Assembly (NCBI GenBank): GCA_020426345.1
Contig: JAGQQE010000005.1
Coordinates: forward strand, 1-50,694
Length of the DNA: 50,694 bases
Source of the DNA: Planctomycetaceae bacterium
GTDB lineage: Bacteria; Planctomycetota; Planctomycetia; Planctomycetales; Planctomycetaceae
Reading direction: 5' to 3'
Position 1 is the stretch's first letter. Each line of letters starts with the position of its first letter. Of the stretch, positions 24,477 to 31,605 are shown in pieces. The notes below the pieces were generated by a model that was not told where the DNA came from, searched no databases, and was given only the letters and a program-made list of their open reading frames with translations. The position numbers were made by a program, and so were the translations under genes.

Positions 24477-25115
24477 ATGTCACGACTGTGGTGTCTGAGT
24501 CTTGGTCTGGGAATGTTGCTCACATCGTTTGCCTTCGCAGCGGACGACAAAACAGCCAGTGAATGGAAGTCTATTTGGGACGGAAAGACTTTCACCGGCT
24601 GGAAGGCCAGCGAAAACAAAGATTCATGGAGCATCAAGGACGGTATTCTGACATGTCACGGCGAACGAAGTCACCTGTTCTACGTCGGTGACGACAAGCC
24701 CATCAGGAACTTTGAGTTCGAATGCGAGGTGATGACAGAGCCGGGCAGCAACGCAGGCATCTACTTTCACACGAAGTATCAGGAGACTGGCTGGCCCAAG
24801 TACGGCTACGAATGTCAGGTTAACATCAGCCACAAGGACCCAAAGAAATCCGGTGGATTGTATGCCACTGCAGATGTGGCAAATCCTCCGGTAAAAGACG
24901 GCGAATGGTACAAGAACTACATTAAGGTCGAAGGTCGCCACGTCATCATCAGGATCAATGACACTGTGACGACAGACTACACCGAGCCTGAAGGCAAGGA
25001 AGCATTCTCAAAGGATTTCGAACGCCGACTTGGCGAAGGGACAATTGCTTTTCAGGCACATGATCCGGACAGCAAAGTGCATTTCCGAAACATTCGGCTC
25101 CGTCACCTTCCGTAG
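24477..25115 (+). CDS. Secreted DUF1080 (3-keto-disaccharide hydrolase-like) protein
   Basis: A 212-residue protein. ATG 24477 is chosen because GGAG precedes it by 7 nt and it begins a typical signal peptide (hydrophobic residues about 4-19, cut near FAFAAD). The DUF1080 region carries SIWDGKTFTGWKASENKDSWSIKDG, an N-terminal WxxW-type pattern, and later GIYFHTKYQETGWPKYGYECQ and GTIAFQAHDPDSKVHFRNIRL, typical of the concanavalin-like fold. Some DUF1080 members cleave 3-keto-glycosides; activity here is inferred from the family only. It follows the sulfatase gene on the same strand after 243 bp and may share the polysaccharide theme. Confidence 0.92.
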   Translation: MSRLWCLSLGLGMLLTSFAFAADDKTASEWKSIWDGKTFTGWKASENKDSWSIKDGILTCHGERSHLFYVGDDKPIRNFEFECEVMTEPGSNAGIYFHTKYQETGWPKYGYECQVNISHKDPKKSGGLYATADVANPPVKDGEWYKNYIKVEGRHVIIRINDTVTTDYTEPEGKEAFSKDFERRLGEGTIAFQAHDPDSKVHFRNIRLRHLP

Positions 25116-25776
25116 GGACCTGTCAAAAGTCCGCTTTGCAAACAATCGGAAGCGTCAGCGGGGCAGGAAAGTCGTCTTTCCGGCGAAATGATCCCTGACT
25201 GGCGCGCCGGGTACCCTTTTCGATGCCACTTCGCCAGCCGGGATTGGTTGGGTGTTTCCTGGCAAACATCCGGCAATTTTCTTACTCCGGATAACAACGG
25301 TCACGAAATATGGGTAGCCGATGAGACAACTGCATTTGCGGAACTACGTGAATATCGGGAGTTGACCAGGTGCCCGAAGAATGGTCTCAGATGGTCCGAA
25401 CTTGCACCAGATTGCATCCTCAGGAACTGACTGTATGATGCGTAGAAGGACCCTGGATGGTCCCAACACCTTTCTGGTCAAGGTGTTGCGGCGATGGGTC
25501 GTCGCAGTTTCCTCCCTCCCCATGACACACCTATTTCCGTCCAGTCACGAGAATTCCGGCCAACCGATCTGAACCTGAACGAACATTTTCCGTGCAGATC
25601 GACGTTTTCAGAAAGACCGGATGCATCTGCCTGACCCACGTTTGCTCACACTGACTGAAGAATTTCTCCGAGTGAATGAGCGACTTCGCCGCCGAGTGCG
25701 AGTAGAATCCGCCTGAGCGGGGAAATCAAAACCCCTTGTCAGAGTTTTAAGAACGAAGGCTTCGGACCACCGTCCG
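25116..25776. other. Long intergenic spacer with structured elements
   Basis: About 660 bp upstream of the first tatA gene with no supported gene; short open frames lack ribosome-binding sites and family signals. It holds two abutting perfect hairpins at 25448-25488 (listed separately) and a GGGG/CCCC pair around 25719-25735. A structured leader or small RNA is possible but not proven. Confidence 0.5.
25448..25488. ncRNA. Two abutting hairpins, possible structured RNA element
   Basis: Hairpin 1 is GGACC (25448-25452) with GGTCC (25459-25463). Hairpin 2 is a perfect 9-bp stem CAACACCTT (25464-25472) with AAGGTGTTG (25480-25488) around a TCTGGTC loop. They meet without a spacer, so they could stack as one structure. 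No T-tract follows on the plus strand, so this is not a standard terminator. A leader or small RNA upstream of tatA is inferred. Confidence 0.3.
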
Positions 25777-26001
25777 ATGTTGAAACCAATGACCGGTTTA
25801 CCCACATCTCAGCTTACACTGGCTCTGTTCGGTATGCCAGGCGGTTCAGAACTGATCATTGTCGCCTTTATTGCCCTGTTGCTGTTCGGCAACCGGCTAC
25901 CCGGCGCAATGAAATCGCTTGGACAGAGTTTCGTCGCCTTTAAGAAAGGCATGAAAGAAGACGAAGAGCCATCAGAAACCGAATCTCCTAACCTGAAGTA
26001 A
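25777..26001 (+). CDS. tatA: TatA/TatE-type twin-arginine translocase subunit
   Basis: A 74-residue protein with a single membrane helix (ELIIVAFIALLLFG) followed by the amphipathic helix LPGAMKSLGQSFVAFKKGM and an acidic tail. This is the TatA architecture that forms the protein-conducting part of the Tat translocase. The LFG hinge is family-typical. There is an N-terminal extension of about 20 residues before the helix; ATG 25789 would shorten it. A second TatA-type gene follows after 31 bp. No tatB-like or tatC gene is seen in the window. Confidence 0.93.
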   Translation: MLKPMTGLPTSQLTLALFGMPGGSELIIVAFIALLLFGNRLPGAMKSLGQSFVAFKKGMKEDEEPSETESPNLK

Positions 26002-26032
26002 TTCTGCAGTCACTGCTTAATTCAACAGGGTC

Positions 26033-26434
26033 ATGATCATGACAATTCCATTCGAAATCTCCGGTGATATGTTTCAGCCACTGCAGTTTGCGTTCGTCTT
26101 CGGCCAGCCCGGAATGCAGGAAATGATGATTGTTGGCATCATCGCTCTGCTGCTGTTTGGAAAGCGATTACCGGAAGTGGCTCGTAATCTGGGCAAGGGA
26201 TTCTCGGAGTTCAAAAAGGGGATGAGCGGCATTCAGGATGACTTCCGAAACGCCGCCAGCGACTCCGACCGCAGAGTCTCCTATTCCTCACAGACGACAA
26301 CCTCAAACGAGAATCGCCCGGCAACCCCGGACGCCGCTGTTCCAGCAGATGATGAGTTTGCAGCACCCAAATTCGACGCCGGAACCAATGTGGCAGAAGA
26401 TGAATTCGCCGCGCCCAAGTTTGACGCGACCTGA
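26033..26434 (+). CDS. Second TatA/TatE-type subunit with acidic repeat tail
   Basis: A 133-residue paralogue with helix MMIVGIIALLLFGKRLPEV and amphipathic ARNLGKGFSEFKKGM, clearly TatA/E class. It differs from the first copy by a longer, disordered C-terminus of about 60 residues. That tail ends in two copies of a DEFAAPKFDA-like motif (DDEFAAPKFDA and EDEFAAPKFDA) separated by about six residues. It begins 31 bp after the first tatA and is probably in the same transcript. The repeats might bind a partner or recruit substrates, but that is speculation. ATG 26033 is used; a second ATG at 26039 is possible. Confidence 0.9.
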   Translation: MIMTIPFEISGDMFQPLQFAFVFGQPGMQEMMIVGIIALLLFGKRLPEVARNLGKGFSEFKKGMSGIQDDFRNAASDSDRRVSYSSQTTTSNENRPATPDAAVPADDEFAAPKFDAGTNVAEDEFAAPKFDAT

Positions 26435-26547
26435 AGTTCGGACGAATCCGAGTTTCGAAGCGGTCGCAGGTACTGTACTCGAACACCTTCGGGTTGTTTG
26501 AGGAGCCTGACTGCGTCGTTTGACTGAATGCACCTGCACGCAACATC

Positions 26548-27108
26548 TCAGGTATGTAGGCGATGCATGCCGCGAGATTGTCTCTGTGCGTTCACCCAAT
26601 CGAGGGCGTCTTTGACACGGCCGATAAACCGAATCAACTGCGACGAACTACACCCCAGCGCCCCGGCCGCGCGAGGGAGGTCGTATTCCTTCGCATCGAT
26701 GGCGTCCAGAGCTTCGCTCAACATTGCCGGGAAGTCGTCATGTTTTTCGTTGCAGGCAATCTTCTGTTGCCGACATCGTTTTCTCCACATTTCGCTCGGG
26801 TGTACGTCCGACGAATGAACGCATCGGATACGGATCGCCAGCAGTAATCGCAGACGGTCAATGGCTTCTTTTCGATTGGCTTCCTGACTCCGACGTTCTG
26901 CTGCGAATCCGATGATTCCGGTGGGATGATGAACCACCTCGATTGCTGTTTCGACCTTGTTGCGATGCTGCCCTCCGGGACCGCCATGCCGTGTCCGTCG
27001 AATCAGGCAGTCTTTCAGTAACTCGTCCACGGGGATCCGGGCTGGATGGTTCAGGTTGGACCGGACTGTTTCTGGCTCTTCGCCATCCTCAGAGAATGAA
27101 CCTTTCAT
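26548..27108 (-). CDS. Peptide-chain release-factor-like protein with GGQ (ArfB/Prf-H type)
   Basis: A 186-residue protein with the release-factor motif HGGPGGQHRNK (GGQ at 45-47). There is no codon-recognition domain, so it resembles rescue factors such as ArfB, or the stand-alone RF-like proteins that hydrolyse peptidyl-tRNA on stalled ribosomes. The motif reads GGQHRNK where the usual is GGQHVNK, so a basic residue replaces Val. It is followed by the conserved FAAERRSQEANRKEA helix. The C-terminal region is basic but not the classical ArfB tail. Its start overlaps the thioesterase stop by 4 bp (ATGA), indicating translational coupling. Confidence 0.85.
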   Translation of the reverse strand: MKGSFSEDGEEPETVRSNLNHPARIPVDELLKDCLIRRTRHGGPGGQHRNKVETAIEVVHHPTGIIGFAAERRSQEANRKEAIDRLRLLLAIRIRCVHSSDVHPSEMWRKRCRQQKIACNEKHDDFPAMLSEALDAIDAKEYDLPRAAGALGCSSSQLIRFIGRVKDALDWVNAQRQSRGMHRLHT

Positions 27109-27563
27109 TCGGCTTCTCCCGCTTTCTCCAGCATCAATCTGAGTTCATCGGGCACCCGCACGGGGCGGTTCAGGTTGTAGTCGAAGATAACAAGTACGGA
27201 GGATGCTTCCGCGGCGATACCGTCCCAGTGTTCGCTGAAAAGCTGATGACGAACCTGAATGCTGGTGCGACCGATGGCTGCGACACGCGATCCAATATGT
27301 ACTGTGTCCGGAAAACGTAGTTGCTTCCGATAGTCACAGTTAATCGACGCGAGAATTGGTCCCAGCGGCTGCCCACTCATGGAAACGGATGACTCAAATT
27401 TTTCGAGCAGGTCGATCCGTGCGGATTCGAACCATCGAAAATAGATGACATTATTGACGTGGCCGAACGCATCCTGATCCCCCCATTGAACCGGAAGTGA
27501 CGTGATGGTAATGCTGTTCCGAAGCTGCTGCTGAGCTGATTCCGGGATGTCAATTCGACTCAT
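27105..27563 (-). CDS. 4-hydroxybenzoyl-CoA thioesterase-fold acyl-CoA thioesterase
   Basis: A 152-residue hot-dog-fold thioesterase. The signature QWGDQDAFGHVNNVIYFRWFESAR contains the catalytic Asp and the His-Val-Asn-Asn that mark the YbgC/4HBT family of acyl-CoA thioesterases. The end of the protein is basic and short. It is the first gene of a two-gene minus-strand operon with the release-factor-like gene. Substrate chain length cannot be read. Cytoplasmic. Confidence 0.88.
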   Translation of the reverse strand: MSRIDIPESAQQQLRNSITITSLPVQWGDQDAFGHVNNVIYFRWFESARIDLLEKFESSVSMSGQPLGPILASINCDYRKQLRFPDTVHIGSRVAAIGRTSIQVRHQLFSEHWDGIAAEASSVLVIFDYNLNRPVRVPDELRLMLEKAGEAE

Positions 27564-28013
27564 TTTTGACTCACCAGTACTGACCAGAGGTTGACGTTGG
27601 GAATGCGTTATGAACTTCAGGCACTCACGAATTCCAATTCATTGGGTCGCGTTGCTCTCCACAATAACATCAACCCCGGTCACTGCCGAGTCCGTGTGGA
27701 AATGCAGCTCTGAACCCTATCGCACTTTACACATCGACCTGATTTCCATTCAGAGTGTTTCGGTTCTCAAGTTACGTCCGCAGACTTTCGGAGCGCTATT
27801 GTGTCCAGCGACGTAAATTCTATGGCAGATGCAGCTACTTTCAGTGGATGGATCGCCATGTTCCGGCAGATATGCATTTGATGCGTTCATTCCGCATGCA
27901 AAAATTCCACCTGAATGAGACACTCAGCGGCCGCACTTGACCTGAATGGGCCTATTCGTTTGGATAACCCCTGGTTGAGTTACCAAACACCATTTTCCTG
28001 ACAGATTTGATTC
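27564..28013. other. Intergenic spacer upstream of the McsA-like gene
   Basis: 450 bp between divergent genes (thioesterase on the minus strand, McsA-like on the plus strand). An inverted repeat GTTTGG/CCAAAC spans about 27959-27989, close to the McsA-like start. A frame of 68 codons from 27610 was inspected and not accepted. No RNA gene is seen. Confidence 0.4.
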
Positions 28014-28589
28014 ATGAAAAAGTGCAGACGTTGTTCGAAACCTGCCACACTCCACATCACTGAAATCCGTGAAGGAAAAGCAGTGGCGCTCCACTTGTGT
28101 GAGACCTGCGCCAGAGAATACCTTGAAAACGAGGAGGGAGAATCAGCCGTCGACAACAGTGCAGATCTGGCCTCCAAGCTGGAAGAACTGGTTGCTGAGG
28201 GTTCGGAAGAAATGCTGGCGGCTCTTTCCTGCCCGATGTGTGGAATCACCTTTGCAGAATTCCGCGAGTCAGGACGTTTTGGTTGTCCGAATGATTACGA
28301 CGAGTTTATGCCACAGCTGCAGCCGTTGCTGGAGAACATCCACGAAGACACAACACACAATGGCAAACGTCCGAGACATGCAGGCCAGAACACGGATGTT
28401 CAATCACGGATGATCCAGCTGCGCAAAGACCTTCAGGAAGCGGTCGAACTTGAAGACTACGAATCGGCAGCCCGGTTCCGTGACGAATTAGCCGCACTCG
28501 AAGATCAATTGCGACCCAGGATCGATAGCAATGCTGCTCCGGATCCGAAACCAAAAAAAACGCGTCGGAAGAAGAACGACGACGAATAA
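28014..28589 (+). CDS. McsA-like zinc and UVR-motif protein
   Basis: A 191-residue McsA-type protein. It has a zinc module with CRRC (C4, C7) and CETC (C29, C32), then CPMC (C73, C76). In the fourth knuckle, usually CxxC, only C91 is present and the second position reads Asp (GCPNDY). A UVR helix follows (IQLRKDLQEAVELEDYESAARFRDEL) with a basic tail. In Firmicutes McsA activates the arginine kinase McsB for protein quality control by ClpCP. Here no mcsB, ctsR or clpC lies next to it, so the role is inferred only. The gene after it is UPF0261, which points away from a complete mcs operon. Confidence 0.85.
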   Translation: MKKCRRCSKPATLHITEIREGKAVALHLCETCAREYLENEEGESAVDNSADLASKLEELVAEGSEEMLAALSCPMCGITFAEFRESGRFGCPNDYDEFMPQLQPLLENIHEDTTHNGKRPRHAGQNTDVQSRMIQLRKDLQEAVELEDYESAARFRDELAALEDQLRPRIDSNAAPDPKPKKTRRKKNDDE

Positions 28590-28671
28590 GAGATTGGCCG
28601 GGCCTGAAGACAAAAGGGATGAAGCAGCACAGGGAAAAATTCAAAACTCGCCAGTGAGGAATTAGCCAAAG

Positions 28672-29943
28672 ATGAGCGATCGGCAGAACATGACGAAGTA
28701 CACCTATGCCGTCGCCACGATGGACACCAAGCGCGATGAACTGCTTTTTGTTGTTGACCTGATGCGAGAATCCGGACTGGCCGTGCGCGTTGTCGATGTC
28801 AGCACTGCTGTTTCCTCTGATACTAGTGTGTCGAAGGATGCCGATTTCAGACCATTCGATATTCTTGGTGACGATCTCAATGATGTTCATGGGCTGGACC
28901 GTGGATCTGCCGTCGTTCGCATGACCGAAGGGTTTTCGGAATTCATATCCAGGCAGTACCAGAGCGGGCAGATGAGTGGAATCATCGGGCTGGGTGGAAG
29001 TGGAGGCACTGCGATTGTCACCGCAGGCATGCGTCGCCTTCCCATTGGTCTTCCAAAGGTAATGCTCTCGACAGTTGCCAGCGGTAACACGGCTCCCTAC
29101 GTCGATTGTAATGACATCTGCATGATGTACTCGGTCGTCGATGTTGCCGGGTTGAACGCTGTTTCCAGAGTTGTGCTGGCAAATGCAGCGAATGCGGTGG
29201 CTGGCATGGTATTGCATCGGCCCGCCCATCAGATGGAGCGGAAGCCGACAATCGGGATGACAATGTTCGGTGTGACAACGGCCTGCGTCACCAGAGTCAG
29301 AAATGCTTTGCAGGAACGGGGCTTCGATTGTCTCGTTTTCCATGCGACCGGCGCTGGGGGTCGAGCCATGGAAAAACTTGTGCAGTCGGGCTTGATCGAT
29401 GGTGTCCTGGATATCACCACGACTGAAGTCGCCGATGAAATTGTCGGAGGTGTGTTTCCTGCTGGTCCAACCCGCTTTGATGCGATCCTGGAAAGCCGCA
29501 TCCCATACGTGATCAGCCTGGGGGCACTGGATATGGTGAATTTTGGAGCCCGGGACACTGTACCTGCTGAATTTCGGGACCGGCGGCTTTATGTGCATAA
29601 TTCGCAGGTGACGCTGATGCGAACGAATATCGTTGAAAATCGCCGGATCGCCCAATGGATTGCCAACAAACTTAACTCCGCCACCTCGCCATTTGTCGTG
29701 CTGATACCGGAACGCGGAGTCTCTGCGCTGGATATCGATGGCGGGCCATTTGCCGATGCAGAAGCAGATCAGTCACTGTTCGACGAACTTGAGGCGTCGA
29801 TCGAGCCGGCTGACGGACGTCGAATCAGCCGATTTCCGCTGCATATCAACGATGATGGTTTTGCTGACGCGCTCGTTCAGGCGTTCATGGAGGTGTACGA
29901 ACACCGCAGGACAAATGGCGCGACAATGTCGCTGGCTGAATGA
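28672..29943 (+). CDS. UPF0261 (Tm-1-like ATP-binding) family protein
   Basis: A 423-residue cytoplasmic protein of the UPF0261/Tm-1-like family. It begins YTYAVATMDTKRDELLFVVDLMRESG and carries GIIGLGGSGGTAIVTAGMRRLPIGLPKVMLSTVASGNTAPYVDCNDICMMYSVVD, the family's glycine-rich segment. The C-terminal half has TTACVTRVRNALQERGFDCLVFHATGAGGRAMEKL. Plant Tm-1 binds ATP and inhibits tobamovirus replication; the role of bacterial members is poorly known. It stands 82 bp after the McsA-like gene on the same strand and ends convergent with the SDR gene. GAGGAATT precedes ATG 28672 by about 11 nt. Confidence 0.85.
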   Translation: MSDRQNMTKYTYAVATMDTKRDELLFVVDLMRESGLAVRVVDVSTAVSSDTSVSKDADFRPFDILGDDLNDVHGLDRGSAVVRMTEGFSEFISRQYQSGQMSGIIGLGGSGGTAIVTAGMRRLPIGLPKVMLSTVASGNTAPYVDCNDICMMYSVVDVAGLNAVSRVVLANAANAVAGMVLHRPAHQMERKPTIGMTMFGVTTACVTRVRNALQERGFDCLVFHATGAGGRAMEKLVQSGLIDGVLDITTTEVADEIVGGVFPAGPTRFDAILESRIPYVISLGALDMVNFGARDTVPAEFRDRRLYVHNSQVTLMRTNIVENRRIAQWIANKLNSATSPFVVLIPERGVSALDIDGGPFADAEADQSLFDELEASIEPADGRRISRFPLHINDDGFADALVQAFMEVYEHRRTNGATMSLAE

Positions 29944-29967
29944 CGCGTATCGACCGAATGATTGACG

Positions 29968-30786
29968 TTACACATCCCCGGATTGAGTGTTTGGCATCCA
30001 TTCTTCCGGCGGATCAGGCTGCTGCCAGACACTCATTCCCCCATCCACCAGCAGCATCTGGCCGTGGATGTGACTGGCAGCGTTGCTAAGCAGAAACACT
30101 GCAACATCTCCGCAAACTTCAGGCCCGGGTACGTTTCCGTTGGGCGTATGAATTTCCATCCAGCGATTCAGTCGGGGATCCATCAATGCTGGTGCGGTGA
30201 GCGTCGTGCGGAACAACCCCGGCGCCATTCCATTGACTCGAATGCCGTGTGGTGCCAGTGAAACACAAAGCGATCTGACCATTGCCTCAACAGCACCTTT
30301 GGATGTGTCGTATGCCACATGGGTTGGTTCGCTGAGTCGCCCATTGATAGATCCTATGAGAAGGATTCGACCGTGAATCCCCTGCTGAACCCAGCGACGG
30401 GCAAAGTACTGAATCAGTACGAACTGCGAATACACGTTGAGTCGCATCGTTCGATCGAACGTGGCAAAGTCCATTTCCAGAAAGGGTTGATCAATAAACG
30501 TGCCGGCGTTGCAGACAAGGGTATCCAGGTCGGGATAACACTCGACGGCTGACTCGGCAATCCGAATCGCTCCCCCGGGCAGCGATTCTGTAAGATCGCC
30601 TGTGATCAGTTGAGCCGAGGCATCGATGCTCCGCACATCCAGAAGGCTTTGCTCTGCTGCGACATCTTCGACCAGTCCGTGCAGGACTATCTTCGAACCA
30701 GCCCGTGCGGCGCTCAGCGCGATCTCGCGGCCGATTCCCATCGTGCTGCCTGTTACCAGCGTCTTACGACCATTCATCAACTGCAT
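29968..30786 (-). CDS. Short-chain dehydrogenase/reductase (SDR)
   Basis: A 272-residue classical SDR with the cofactor motif TGSTMGIGREIA near the start, NAG in LVCNAGTFIDQP and the catalytic YDTSK (Tyr-x-x-x-Lys). A C-terminal DGG segment (LLVDGGMSVWQQ) is typical of the 3-oxoacyl reductase-like group. The cofactor is probably NAD(P)H; the substrate is unknown. The Ser of the catalytic triad lies in LLIGSINGR. It follows fliS on the same strand after 150 bp, which may or may not mean co-transcription. ATG 30786 is used; ATG 30777 is also possible. Confidence 0.9.
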   Translation of the reverse strand: MQLMNGRKTLVTGSTMGIGREIALSAARAGSKIVLHGLVEDVAAEQSLLDVRSIDASAQLITGDLTESLPGGAIRIAESAVECYPDLDTLVCNAGTFIDQPFLEMDFATFDRTMRLNVYSQFVLIQYFARRWVQQGIHGRILLIGSINGRLSEPTHVAYDTSKGAVEAMVRSLCVSLAPHGIRVNGMAPGLFRTTLTAPALMDPRLNRWMEIHTPNGNVPGPEVCGDVAVFLLSNAASHIHGQMLLVDGGMSVWQQPDPPEEWMPNTQSGDV

Positions 30787-30936
30787 CCGACATACTCTTT
30801 ACGAAGCGAACGTTCACAACTCCTGATTGAAGTGGGACGTTGAGATGATAAGAGTATTCGTTGTTCGTTGAAAATGGCGAACAAGGCTGCGAAACGGAAA
30901 TTCAGATGAGTGCGGGGTTCGTTCAGGCAGAAATGC

Positions 30937-31344
30937 TCAACGTGATACGACATCCAGTGCCGGCACGAGTCCGCTGTATTCTGCGGCGCGAGCATCATCC
31001 TGAACAGCCTGGAAACCCTCACGGATCGTCTGAATAACGTTCAGTGCCGATCTCCAGTCGTCCAGCGAATCGGATTCCGTGCGTTCAATGACATACCGGC
31101 AAATCCGGAGGATCTGTCGGGGGATTTCGCTTTCCTCGAACTGCGGATCGATCCCCTCCATGATCATGAGCACGACACGTTGAACGCTGAGCCGCTTCAG
31201 AATCAGTGATTTGGTGTCGCCCTTTTCAATCAGGTGCACTCCGTCGGTCAGATGATGCACTGCCTTTTCGTAAATCAGCAGTAACATGTCGATGCGCGTC
31301 CACGAAAACGACTGTGCTTGTTTGTACTTGAGCTGTGGATTCAT
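30937..31344 (-). CDS. fliS: Flagellar export chaperone FliS-like
   Basis: A 135-residue helical protein. The N-terminus MNPQLKYKQAQSFSWTRIDMLLLIYEKAVHHL matches the FliS pattern, in which the flagellin chaperone binds the flagellin C-terminus. The LIEKGDTKSLILKRLSVQRVVLMIM helix follows. The C-terminal SALNVIQTIREGF helix is also as expected. It lies directly downstream of fliD and flagellin on the same strand, which supports the call. AAGGAA precedes the ATG at 31344. Similarity is moderate, so the name is family-level. Confidence 0.8.
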   Translation of the reverse strand: MNPQLKYKQAQSFSWTRIDMLLLIYEKAVHHLTDGVHLIEKGDTKSLILKRLSVQRVVLMIMEGIDPQFEESEIPRQILRICRYVIERTESDSLDDWRSALNVIQTIREGFQAVQDDARAAEYSGLVPALDVVSR

Positions 31345-31605
31345 GTTTCAGTTCCTTCAGAGGCATTTACGCCTCCGGGACAACCGATTGGTCGTTCTCT
31401 TCATCGTCGTCGATCATTTGGATCCCGGAGTGTTTTTCGTTCCGGATTCTGATGACCGTGGGCATTGGTCTGAACGACGATCGAGGATGACGTCTTGATT
31501 CTCACATCGCGCCCGAATCGGATCATTCAAACCCGACTCAGGCGAAAACGCCCGCGTTGGTTTATCGAATTCGTTCGCAGAATCATGCCGCGAATCCGAC
31601 GTGTT

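Noticed and set aside
25188-25572. Open frames of 80 and 63 codons in the long spacer before tatA
   Set aside because: No ribosome-binding site, no recognisable composition or motif, and the frames overlap each other; more likely chance.
27610-27816. 68-codon open frame between the thioesterase and McsA-like genes
   Set aside because: Weak signal-peptide-like start but no ribosome site and no domain.
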